The notes beneath the pieces are model-generated. The model had not been told where the DNA came from and ran no database searches. It saw only the letters and a list, made by a program, of their open reading frames with translations. Shown piece after piece: positions 8,950 through 17,538 of a DNA stretch of 17,538 nucleotides. The stretch comes from BOKV01 sp041739225 (GTDB lineage Bacteria; Pseudomonadota; Alphaproteobacteria; Rhizobiales; Rhizobiaceae), in contig JBGSOG010000074.1 of the NCBI GenBank assembly GCA_041739225.1, positions 1 through 17,538 of the forward strand. Direction: 5' to 3'. Within the stretch, counting starts at the first letter, position 1, and every line of letters begins with the position of its first letter. The position numbers and the translations under genes are program-made.

Positions 8950-9354
8950 ATGATCGGGCGGCTCAATCATGTTGCTATCGCGGTTCCGGATATTGCCACC
9001 GGCGTCAGGCTTTATTCGCATTTGCTGGGTGCGAAGGTCAGTGCTCCACTTGCCCTTCCCGAACATGGCGTGACCGTGGTTTTTGTTGAACTGCCAAACA
9101 CCAAGATCGAGTTGCTTGAGCCCTTGGGTGAGCAATCGCCGATTTCCGCTTTCCTGGCAAAGACCCCTTCGGGCGGCATTCATCACATATGCTACGAAGT
9201 GGAGGATATTTTGGCAGCGCGCGACAGTTTGGTAGCCGGCGGTGCGCGGATCCTTGGCGATGGCCAACCCAAAACCGGAGCGCACGGCAAGCCGGTGCTT
9301 TTTTTGCATCCCAAGGATTTTCTTGGCACGCTGGTCGAACTGGAAGAGGTTTAG
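8950..9354 (+). CDS. mce: Methylmalonyl-CoA epimerase
   Basis: Interconverts (S)- and (R)-methylmalonyl-CoA between propionyl-CoA carboxylase and methylmalonyl-CoA mutase, feeding succinyl-CoA to the TCA cycle. It is a compact vicinal-oxygen-chelate (VOC) protein of 134 aa. Visible signatures are LNHVAIAVPD with metal-ligand candidate H7, HGVTVVFVELPNTKIELLEP, GGIHHICYEV with H78/H79, and HPKDFLGTLVELEE with E130. These blocks closely match animal MCEE and Propionibacterium epimerase, distinguishing it from lactoylglutathione lyase or other VOC proteins. It starts 2 bp after rnj (TGAgcATG). The biotin-dependent first enzyme of this pathway would be a substrate of the nearby BirA. Confidence 0.95.
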   Translation: MIGRLNHVAIAVPDIATGVRLYSHLLGAKVSAPLALPEHGVTVVFVELPNTKIELLEPLGEQSPISAFLAKTPSGGIHHICYEVEDILAARDSLVAGGARILGDGQPKTGAHGKPVLFLHPKDFLGTLVELEEV

Positions 9355-9357
9355 CCC

Positions 9358-9615
9358 ATGGCATGGTTCACGGCGTTTGCCGTCTATTTCATCATTTGGT
9401 GGATGACGCTGTTTGTGGTCCTGCCATTTGGCGTTCAATCACAGGCAGAATCGGGAAACGTGGTTCCCGGGACTGACCCCGGCGCACCGGTCAACGCCAG
9501 GCTGCCGTTGAAACTGGCGGTCAACACTTTGTTGTCGGGCGTCATTTTCGGGATATGGTACTTTGTGACTTACTATCTGGGCTATGGTCTCGACGATCTG
9601 CCGAGTTATTTCTAG
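9358..9615 (+). CDS. DUF1467 family membrane protein
   Basis: Small inner-membrane protein of 85 aa with two predicted helices at about residues 4-24 and 52-74. A polar linker between them contains the conserved PFGVQSQ...PGTDPGAP signature of the DUF1467 family, found mainly in alphaproteobacteria. Both helices are rich in Trp, Phe and Tyr. It starts 3 bp after mce and is the last gene of the run. The family is commonly found next to mce, but I know of no established function and do not assign one. A terminator hairpin lies about 50 bp downstream. Confidence 0.9.
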   Translation: MAWFTAFAVYFIIWWMTLFVVLPFGVQSQAESGNVVPGTDPGAPVNARLPLKLAVNTLLSGVIFGIWYFVTYYLGYGLDDLPSYF

Positions 9616-9625
9616 CTGCCAAATC

Positions 9626-9637
9626 ATTTCCGGAAAT
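9626..9637. repeat. 12-bp perfect palindrome downstream of the DUF1467 gene
   Basis: ATTTCCGGAAAT reads identically on both strands. It lies 11 bp after the DUF1467 stop and 29 bp before the terminator stem. It may be a protein-binding site, or may arise by chance. It occurs once in this intergenic region and no partner copy was noticed. Confidence 0.3.
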
Positions 9638-9656
9638 TTGCGCCAACCTGGCCCCA

Positions 9657-9694
9657 CAAAAACAAAGGCAGGGCTTTGGGCCCTGCCTAGTTTT
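9657..9694. terminator. Bidirectional intrinsic terminator
   Basis: A perfect 9-bp stem, AGGCAGGGC-tttgg-GCCCTGCCT (9666-9688), is GC-rich with a 5-nt loop. On the plus strand it is followed by AGTTTTG, a short T tract ending the nuo-to-DUF1467 transcript. On the minus strand it is followed by TTGTTTTTG, a better T tract, immediately after the stop of the minus-strand ORF at 9687. The placement suits the meeting point of convergent transcripts. Confidence 0.8.
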
Positions 9695-9893
9695 GCGTGT
9701 CTGCGGTAATGCGCAAATCGTGAAATGGCATTGCCGATCTCACTTCGCTTGCGCCGGCTGCGGTTACCCGCGCCCCACCATCATCCTCCCAAGACTTAAG
9801 ACCGCACAATGGCTGGTATGCCAGCTCTCTATATTGGTTGCGACATAACCACATCGTCACGGTAATGTCATACAAAAAATGGGCTATTGCCAC
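9687..9893 (-). CDS. Possible small hypothetical protein on the minus strand
   Basis: This is a 68-codon ORF read from a GTG at 9893; an internal ATG at 9854 would give about 55 residues. I do not recognise the product. Seen directly: the stop codon TAG touches the minus-strand terminator stem, whose T tract is stronger in this direction, and the ORF fills the first half of an otherwise empty gap. It contains a tryptophan/acidic/glycine patch (SWEDDGGAR) in the middle and no hydrophobic segment long enough for a clear membrane helix. Against it: neither start has a recognisable ribosome binding site, and third-position GC is only about 55 percent, which looks lower than in the neighbouring genes. 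It may be spurious or an untranslated RNA. Confidence 0.3.
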   Translation of the reverse strand: MAIAHFLYDITVTMWLCRNQYRELAYQPLCGLKSWEDDGGARVTAAGASEVRSAMPFHDLRITADTQN

Positions 9894-10090
9894 TTTTTCA
9901 GGCGTGGTTTTCAGGGAAGGGCTGCGATTGCCCGGCAGACGGTTTCAACCGGCCAATCCAATCTTTCAACTGCATATTCGCGCAGCTGGTGTTTTGTGTT
10001 GACTGGCTGCATTGATCGGGCAGGGCTTGTGCGCCGCCAAGATTGCCTGTTTAAGGGCATTTGCGCGCAAACCCGATTCAGGCAATTTCA

Positions 10091-11425
10091 ATGCGTCTTT
10101 CCCAGTATTTCCTGCCCCTTTTGAAAGAAACGCCGAAAGAGGCCGAGATCGTTTCACACCGGCTGATGCTGCGTGCTGGAATGGTTCGCCAACAGGCGGC
10201 GGGGCTGTATTCCTGGCTGCCTTTGGGCAAGCGGGTGCTGGACAAGGTCAACAAGATCATCCGCGAGGAGCAGGACCGTTCAGGCGCCATCGAGATATTG
10301 ATGCCGACCATCCAGTCAGCAGACCTGTGGCGCGAAAGCGGTCGCTATGACGACTATGGCGCGGAAATGCTGCGCATCAAGGACAGGCATGAGCGCGACA
10401 TGCTTTATGGCCCGACCAACGAGGAAATGGTCACCGACATTTTCCGGGGGTATGTGCGATCCTACAAGGACTTGCCGCTCAATTTGTATCATATCCAGTG
10501 GAAATTCCGTGATGAGCGGCGCCCGCGTTTTGGCGTCATGCGTTCGCGCGAATTCCTGATGAAAGATGCCTATTCCTTCGATCTTGACGAGGCTTCGGCC
10601 CGTGTTGCCTATGCGCGCATGTTCGTGGCGTATCTGCGCACATTTACCCGCATGGGCCTGAAGGCCATTCCGATGCGCGCTGACACGGGTCCCATCGGCG
10701 GCGACATGAGCCACGAATTCATCATTTTGGCTGAAACAGGCGAGAGCCAGGTTTTCTGTGAAAAACAATATTTGGAAATGGCCGTTCCCGGCGCCGATGT
10801 CGATTTCAGCGATCAGGCCGGATTGCTGAACATTGTTCGCCAGTGGACCGCACCCTATGCGGCGACCGAAGAAATGCATGACGAGAAGCGCTGGGCAGGG
10901 CTTGGCGAAAGCGACCGTCTGTCGGCGCGAGGCATCGAAGTCGGGCACATATTCTATTTCGGTACCAAATATTCCGAACCGATGAAAGCCGTGGTGACAG
11001 GCCCGGACGGCAAGGAACATGTGGTGCACATGGGTTCTTACGGGATCGGGCCTTCGCGCCTTGTTGCAGCCATCATCGAAGCATCTCATGATGAAGCGGG
11101 GATCGTCTGGCCGCGTGGCGTGGCACCGTTTGATTTCGGCATTGTCAACATGAAGGCGGGCGACGGGGCAGTGGATGGCGTGTGCGAAGATTTGTACAGC
11201 AAACTTTCCGCTGCAGGGCGTGATGTGCTTTATGATGATACCGACAACCGGGCCGGAGCCAAGTTTGCAACCATGGATCTTATCGGTCTGCCGGTGCAAA
11301 TCATTGTCGGACCGCGCGGAGTTGCGCAAGGCGAAGTGGAATTGAAGTGGCGCAAGGATGGCATCCGCGAAACTCTCAGTCTTGATGCCGCGATGAACAG
11401 GCTTGCCAGTGAACACGCAAGCTGA
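10091..11425 (+). CDS. proS: Prolyl-tRNA synthetase, short form without editing insertion
   Basis: Class II aminoacyl-tRNA synthetase (444 aa) that charges tRNA-Pro with proline. Visible are the proline/ATP-site TNEE (109-112), motif 2 starting at FRDE (139-142) followed by the RRPRFGVMRSREFLMKDAYSFD block, motif 3 GSYGIGPSR (315-323), and a C-terminal anticodon-binding domain from about 345. The roughly 180-residue INS editing domain of E. coli-type enzymes is absent, as is usual in alphaproteobacteria, where separate ProXp-type proteins can clear Ala-tRNA-Pro. The ATG at 10091 gives the canonical MRLSQYFLP start, with a weak CAGG ribosome binding site 8 nt upstream. An in-frame ATG at 10061 would add 10 residues foreign to the family. 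Its 3' end overlaps lolC. Confidence 0.96.
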   Translation: MRLSQYFLPLLKETPKEAEIVSHRLMLRAGMVRQQAAGLYSWLPLGKRVLDKVNKIIREEQDRSGAIEILMPTIQSADLWRESGRYDDYGAEMLRIKDRHERDMLYGPTNEEMVTDIFRGYVRSYKDLPLNLYHIQWKFRDERRPRFGVMRSREFLMKDAYSFDLDEASARVAYARMFVAYLRTFTRMGLKAIPMRADTGPIGGDMSHEFIILAETGESQVFCEKQYLEMAVPGADVDFSDQAGLLNIVRQWTAPYAATEEMHDEKRWAGLGESDRLSARGIEVGHIFYFGTKYSEPMKAVVTGPDGKEHVVHMGSYGIGPSRLVAAIIEASHDEAGIVWPRGVAPFDFGIVNMKAGDGAVDGVCEDLYSKLSAAGRDVLYDDTDNRAGAKFATMDLIGLPVQIIVGPRGVAQGEVELKWRKDGIRETLSLDAAMNRLASEHAS

Positions 11426-12728
11426 AAATTCCCTCTCACGGTTTGGCGCGGGTTCTGCGAAAGTTGACAGTTCGGCTGGCCCGTTTTCCGCATATGAACG
11501 GATGCTGGCCGGGCGTTACTTGCAACCCAGGCGCAAGGAAGCGTTCATCTCGGTGATCGCGTTTTTCTCCTTTCTTGGTATCATGCTGGGAGTGGCAACG
11601 CTTATCATTGTGATGGCAGTGATGAACGGCTTCCGGGCCGAGTTGCTCGACCGGATATTGGGGCTGAACGGCCACATCATCGTGCAACCGATCGATTATC
11701 CGCTCAATGATTTTGATGCGGTAACCCAGCGCATTGTTGCGGTTCCAGGCATCCGACAGGCAATTCCGCTGGTGGAGCAACCGGCGCTGGTTTCCGGTGC
11801 TGCCGATGGTGGTTCAGGGGCATTGGTGCGTGGTATTCGGGAAAAAGACATACTCGCCATTTCGAGCATTGCTGACAACATTCTGGAAGGAACGCTGAAA
11901 GGTTTCGACACAAATGAAGGCGTGGCCATTGGTGAGGGCATGGCCCGTTCACTGGCTCTTCGTCTTGGTGACATGTTGACCATCATTTATCCGGAAGGTG
12001 ATGTCACACCATTTGGCACCACGCCACGGGTCAAGGCCTATCCGGTTGTTGCCATTTTCAAGATCGGGATGTCGGAGTATGACTCCAATATTGCTTTCCT
12101 GCCGCTGGCAGAAGCACAATTGTTCTTCAACGCCGAAGGCAAGGTGACCGTAATCGAGGTTTACGCCAGCGAAGCCGACAGCGTCAGGGACATGAAGGCC
12201 AAGTTGACCGAAGCAATCGGTAGGCCGCACTTCATGACCGACTGGGAACAGCGCAATTCCTCGCTTTTCAGCGCTTTGAAGGTGGAACGGAACCTGCAGT
12301 TCATCATTCTCTCGCTGATTATCCTTGTCGCGACACTCAACATCATTTCCGGCCTCATCATGCTGGTCAAAGACAAGGGCAGGGACATTGCGATCCTTCG
12401 CACCATGGGTGCGACGCGGGGTGCAATCATGCGCGTGTTCATGATGACAGGATCGATCATCGGGATTGTGGGTACACTTGGCGGTTTTCTGCTCGGCATA
12501 TTGGTTGTTCGAAACATTCGGGAAATCCAGCGGTTTGTCGATGACATGACCGGCGGCCAGGTATGGGATCCGACAGTGCGGTTCCTGTCCGAAGTTCCGG
12601 CAAAAATGGATTTGGGCGAGACGTTGACCGTTGTGGTCATGGCGCTGACCCTGACGTTTTTGGCGACCCTGTTGCCGTCATGGCGGGCGGCACGGCTCGA
12701 TCCGGTAGAGGCGCTCAGGTATGAGTGA
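11409..12728 (+). CDS. lolC: Lipoprotein-releasing ABC transporter permease (LolC/LolE family)
   Basis: Inner-membrane permease (439 aa from the GTG) that, with LolD, extracts mature lipoproteins and passes them to periplasmic LolA. The layout is typical: a cytoplasmic N-terminal tail, TM1 at about 47-72 (FISVIAFFSFLGIMLGVATL), a large periplasmic domain to about residue 290, then three helices. The FtsX-like coupling motif GRDIAILRTMGAT lies between TM2 and TM3, and the end reads PSWRAARLDPVEALRYE. GTG 11409 was preferred because CAGG lies 7 nt upstream; the in-frame TTG at 11403 is too close to it. It overlaps proS by 17 bp and lolD by 8 bp. Only one permease gene is present, so a homodimer (LolF-like arrangement) is likely. 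Confidence 0.93.
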   Translation: MNTQAENSLSRFGAGSAKVDSSAGPFSAYERMLAGRYLQPRRKEAFISVIAFFSFLGIMLGVATLIIVMAVMNGFRAELLDRILGLNGHIIVQPIDYPLNDFDAVTQRIVAVPGIRQAIPLVEQPALVSGAADGGSGALVRGIREKDILAISSIADNILEGTLKGFDTNEGVAIGEGMARSLALRLGDMLTIIYPEGDVTPFGTTPRVKAYPVVAIFKIGMSEYDSNIAFLPLAEAQLFFNAEGKVTVIEVYASEADSVRDMKAKLTEAIGRPHFMTDWEQRNSSLFSALKVERNLQFIILSLIILVATLNIISGLIMLVKDKGRDIAILRTMGATRGAIMRVFMMTGSIIGIVGTLGGFLLGILVVRNIREIQRFVDDMTGGQVWDPTVRFLSEVPAKMDLGETLTVVVMALTLTFLATLLPSWRAARLDPVEALRYE

Positions 12729-13434
12729 AATTCCCGACACGGTTGTCATGCGCCTTGAAGGCGTTCGGCGTGCCTATCAAGAAGGCAAACGCGATCTGGT
12801 GGTGTTGAATGATGCCGATTTTTCGCTGAAGGCTGGTGAACTGGTTTCAATTGTTGCTCCCTCAGGGGCAGGCAAATCCACGCTGTTGCATCTGGCAGGC
12901 TTGCTGGAAAAACCGGACGAAGGGGAGGTGCATGTCTGCGGTGAGGCAACGCGTGACATGCCAGATTCACAACGCACTGCGTTGCGCCGAAACGAGATAG
13001 GCTTTGTCTACCAATTCCATCATTTGTTGCCGGAATTTTCAGCGATTGAAAATTTGATGATGCCGCAAATGATCCGCGGCATGAAGGTCCATGATGCGCG
13101 GGTTCGTGCGCAGGAACTTCTGGATTTCATGCGAATCGGCGAACGCGGGTCTCACCGTCCTGCCGAGCTGTCGGGCGGCGAACAGCAGCGGGTGGCAATT
13201 GCCCGTGCCGTTGCCAATGCACCGAGAATCCTGCTGGCAGACGAGCCAACCGGCAATCTCGATCCTGAAACGTCGAAACACGTTTTCGCGGCGCTGGAGA
13301 GCCTGGTCCGTTCCAGCGGATTGGCTGCCCTGATAGCCACGCACAACCACGAACTGGCCGCAAGGGCAGACCGGTGTGTAACACTGGACCGCGGGCACGT
13401 GGTCCCCAAGCTGCTGAACGTTCAGTCGACCTAG
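12721..13434 (+). CDS. lolD: Lipoprotein-releasing ABC transporter ATP-binding protein
   Basis: ATPase of the lipoprotein-release transporter (237 aa). All ABC motifs are intact: Walker A APSGAGKST (46-54), Q-loop at Q98 in the LolD-typical YQFHHLLPEF, signature LSGGEQQR (150-157), Walker B ILLADEP (170-176) followed by the D-loop, and the switch histidine H208. The leading residue of Walker A is Ala instead of the more usual Gly, which should not affect nucleotide binding. The start codon lies inside the end of lolC (8-bp overlap in ATGAGTGA), so the pair should be translationally coupled. No strong terminator follows. An SOS-type operator region begins about 10 bp after the stop. Confidence 0.96.
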   Translation: MSEIPDTVVMRLEGVRRAYQEGKRDLVVLNDADFSLKAGELVSIVAPSGAGKSTLLHLAGLLEKPDEGEVHVCGEATRDMPDSQRTALRRNEIGFVYQFHHLLPEFSAIENLMMPQMIRGMKVHDARVRAQELLDFMRIGERGSHRPAELSGGEQQRVAIARAVANAPRILLADEPTGNLDPETSKHVFAALESLVRSSGLAALIATHNHELAARADRCVTLDRGHVVPKLLNVQST

Positions 13435-13442
13435 ATCAAAAA

Positions 13443-13477
13443 GAGAACAAAATAAAAACAACTGTTGACTTGTTCTC
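13443..13477. repeat. 8-bp inverted repeat flanking the -35 element
   Basis: GAGAACAA (13443-13450) and TTGTTCTC (13470-13477) are perfect reverse complements separated by 19 nt. Each contains a GAAC/GTTC half-site of the alphaproteobacterial LexA motif, and the TTGACT -35 hexamer (13465-13470) lies inside. The left arm is also part of an imperfect direct repeat GAAC-N7-AAAC (13445-13459). This may be an accessory operator for LexA; that is inference. Confidence 0.45.
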
Positions 13478-13493
13478 AAATGGAACATACAAG
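13465..13493 (+). promoter_or_regulatory. Putative promoter of the 32-aa membrane peptide gene
   Basis: TTGACT (5 of 6 to the -35 consensus) at 13465-13470, a 17-nt spacer and TACAAG (4 of 6 to the -10) at 13488-13493 predict a start near 13500. That leaves a leader of about 40 nt before the ATG at 13542. The -10 is completely covered by the GAAC-N7-GAAC repeat. Transcription might also read on into dnaE. Confidence 0.55.
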
Positions 13494-13497
13494 GAAC
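13483..13497 (+). promoter_or_regulatory. Putative LexA (SOS) operator
   Basis: GAAC (13483-13486), seven bases, then GAAC (13494-13497) is an exact match to the direct-repeat LexA box of alphaproteobacteria (GTTC-N7-GTTC read on the other strand). A further GTTC at 13472-13475 lies exactly seven bases upstream of the first GAAC in inverted orientation. The box covers the predicted -10, the position expected for repression that is lifted after DNA damage. Confidence 0.6.
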
Positions 13498-13510
13498 GCA
13501 TCGATCTAAC

Positions 13511-13524
13511 AGCCCTGATGGGCT
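13511..13524 (+). other. Leader hairpin before the 32-aa ORF
   Basis: AGCCC-tgat-GGGCT forms a 5-bp stem with a 4-nt loop, followed by TTTC. It lies between the predicted transcription start and the GGAGG ribosome binding site at 13530-13534. It could modulate translation of the peptide or be a weak terminator for lolD; the T tract is too short for a confident terminator call. Confidence 0.35.
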
Positions 13525-13541
13525 TTCGTGGAGGGTGTCCC

Positions 13542-13640
13542 ATGTATGTTTCGGTACGCGATGTGGCTTCGCTTGCAACGATCAGCCTGTTCCTGACAAC
13601 CCTTTTCACCTGGGCGGATATTTTGCGATTGGCGTCGTAG
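13542..13640 (+). CDS. Small one-helix membrane peptide under a putative SOS promoter
   Basis: A 32-codon ORF with an ideal ribosome binding site (GGAGG at 13530-13534, 7 nt before the ATG). The product has a short polar start with R6 and D7, one uncharged hydrophobic stretch from V8 to about W24 long enough to cross the membrane, and a short tail with D26 and R29. Third-position GC is about 66 percent, so codon use looks like a real gene. The preceding promoter is overlapped by a LexA-type box. SOS-controlled one-helix peptides that block division are known (SidA of Caulobacter, 29 aa, acts on FtsW), so a division-inhibitor or other damage-response role is a reasonable hypothesis; I cannot show homology. 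An in-frame ATG at 13518 would add 8 residues but lacks a ribosome binding site. dnaE begins 111 bp downstream. Confidence 0.6.
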   Translation: MYVSVRDVASLATISLFLTTLFTWADILRLAS

Positions 13641-13710
13641 GACGCATCGGGCCGGAACGTAATCGTCTGACCAGTTGCCCATTGGGCTGGCTTCTGCTTG
13701 AAACTCCTTT

Positions 13711-13739
13711 GCGACCGCGCCAAGCTTGGCCGGAGTCGC
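13711..13739 (+). other. Hairpin in the dnaE leader
   Basis: GCGAC (13711-13715) pairs with GTCGC (13735-13739), and the inner 12-nt palindrome GCCAAGCTTGGC (13719-13730) folds as GCCA-agct-TGGC. Small bulges separate the two stems. The structure ends 4 nt before the GGGGAG ribosome binding site of dnaE. It could tune dnaE translation; a T tract is absent, so it is not a terminator. Confidence 0.4.
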
Positions 13740-13751
13740 GGCGGGGAGACA

Positions 13752-17264
<3,513 letters not shown>

Positions 17265-17266
17265 CT

Positions 17267-17288
17267 AAATCCAGGTGAATGCGGATTT
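17267..17288 (+). other. Weak hairpin after dnaE
   Basis: AAATCC (17267-17272) and GGATTT (17283-17288) form a 6-bp stem with a 10-nt loop, just after the dnaE stop. No T tract follows, so it is at most an mRNA 3'-end stabiliser or a poor terminator. Confidence 0.25.
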
Positions 17289-17308
17289 GGTCAATGATGC
17301 CGGTCGGC

Positions 17309-17337
17309 CTTGCCAGCAAGCCAATTATAAGCTATGC
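17309..17337 (+). promoter_or_regulatory. Putative rpsB promoter
   Basis: CTTGCC (17309-17314), a 17-nt spacer and CTATGC (17332-17337) match the rhizobial housekeeping consensus CTTGAC-N17-CTATAT at 5 of 6 and 4 of 6 positions. The predicted start near 17344 would give a leader of about 140 nt. A TATAAG at 17326-17331 is a better -10 but has no -35 at the right distance. Confidence 0.45.
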
Positions 17338-17430
17338 GCCGCCTTATTCCACACGCGGGACATGCGCGACCGACCCCAGCCCCTGACGGTTCCAACGAAC
17401 CATGGCATTGTCGGCATAGCGTTCCGGTGG

Positions 17431-17445
17431 CCTGGATTGTCCAGG
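17431..17445 (+). other. Hairpin in the rpsB leader
   Basis: CCTGG-attgt-CCAGG is a perfect 5-bp stem extendable by two G-U pairs, in the predicted untranslated leader of rpsB about 40 nt before the start codon. Ribosomal protein S2 is known to regulate its own mRNA leader in some bacteria; whether this stem serves that purpose is inference. Confidence 0.3.
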
Positions 17446-17486
17446 TTCATTCCCCGCGGAGGTTAACCGGTAAAGGACAAAACACC

Positions 17487-17538
17487 ATGGCGCTGCCAGA
17501 TTTCACCATGCGCCAGCTTCTTGAAGCTGGCTGCCATT
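17487..17538 (+). CDS. rpsB: 30S ribosomal protein S2, N-terminal fragment cut by the window end
   Basis: Only the first 17 codons are present. The N-terminus (MALPDFTMRQLLEAGCH) is the characteristic start of alphaproteobacterial ribosomal protein S2, a component of the small subunit near the mRNA exit. The ATG at 17487 has an AAAGGA ribosome binding site 9 nt upstream. Cys16 replaces the commoner Val or Ala at that position. In related genomes tsf (EF-Ts) usually follows, outside this window. Confidence 0.9.
   Translation, partial: MALPDFTMRQLLEAGCH

Larger units (their letters stand above)
9616..10090. other. 475-bp intergenic region between the DUF1467 gene and proS
   Basis: It holds a 12-bp perfect palindrome (ATTTCCGGAAAT, 9626-9637), a bidirectional terminator (9657-9694) and one doubtful minus-strand ORF (9687-9893). 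The remaining stretch, 9894-10090, presumably contains the proS promoter. A TTGACT hexamer at 9999-10004 could be a -35 element, but no good -10 lies at the right distance, so no promoter is called. I see no tRNA or known structured RNA here. Confidence 0.6.

Noticed and set aside
9871..9900. A-tract / TGG...CCA / T-tract arrangement resembling a second terminator
   Set aside because: The stem is only 3 bp plus a bulge before the A-T pairs, too weak to call.
9911..10012. 33-codon minus-strand ORF with a plausible-looking acidic/hydrophobic product
   Set aside because: No ribosome binding site, no hydrophobic or conserved motif, and it occupies the likely proS promoter region.
9879..10124. 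81-codon plus-strand ORF running into proS
   Set aside because: Cys- and Arg-rich composition, out of frame with proS, no ribosome binding site, and it overlaps the true proS start.
10316..11416. Long open frame of 366 codons on the minus strand opposite proS
   Set aside because: It lies wholly antisense to an unambiguous proS, its product is rich in His, Arg and Cys as expected for a shadow frame, and it matches no family I recognise.
13698..13751. Upstream TTG extension of dnaE by 18 residues
   Set aside because: It would translate the leader hairpin and ribosome binding site; the ATG at 13752 has a good Shine-Dalgarno and the usual N-terminus.
17441..17460. T-arm-like sequence GGTTCATTCC suggesting a tRNA
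   Set aside because: The loop context does not pair correctly, and no acceptor, D-arm or anticodon stem can be built around it.

Overview
The window is a conserved chromosomal block from an alphaproteobacterium, most likely of the order Hyphomicrobiales (Rhizobiales). The clues are the gene order nuoIJKLMN-birA-rnj-mce-DUF1467, then proS-lolC-lolD-dnaE-rpsB, an RNase J in a Gram-negative genome, a short prolyl-tRNA synthetase without the inserted editing domain, and a DUF1467 protein. The genus cannot be named from the sequence alone. No mobile element, CRISPR array, rRNA or convincing tRNA was found.

Region 1 (1-9615) is one tightly packed plus-strand run. It holds the last six complex I genes (nuoI with two 4Fe-4S motifs, then membrane subunits nuoJ, K, L, M, N), a biotin-protein ligase without a DNA-binding domain whose TTG start overlaps the nuoN stop, ribonuclease J, methylmalonyl-CoA epimerase and a two-helix DUF1467 membrane protein. 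Gaps are between -4 and 40 bp. The first good terminator is the hairpin at 9666-9688, so the run may be one long transcript joining respiration, biotin/propionyl-CoA metabolism and RNA turnover.

Region 2 (9616-10090) is a 475-bp gap. Its terminator has its better T tract on the minus strand and sits at the end of a doubtful small minus-strand ORF (9687-9893).

Region 3 (10091-13434) is proS, then lolC and lolD, with a 17-bp overlap between proS and lolC and an 8-bp overlap between lolC and lolD. LolC and LolD form the lipoprotein-release ABC transporter.

Region 4 (13435-13751) is the most interesting part. It contains a promoter-like site overlapped by an exact GAAC-N7-GAAC direct repeat, the alphaproteobacterial LexA (SOS) box, with further half-sites around it. 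About 40 bp downstream, behind a strong GGAGG ribosome binding site, lies a 32-codon ORF for a one-helix membrane peptide. The design resembles SOS-induced small membrane division inhibitors such as Caulobacter SidA, although no sequence homology can be claimed here. A second structured leader then precedes dnaE.

Region 5 (13752-17538) is dnaE (replicative DNA polymerase III alpha), a 222-bp gap with a rhizobial-type promoter and leader hairpin, and the first 17 codons of rpsB.
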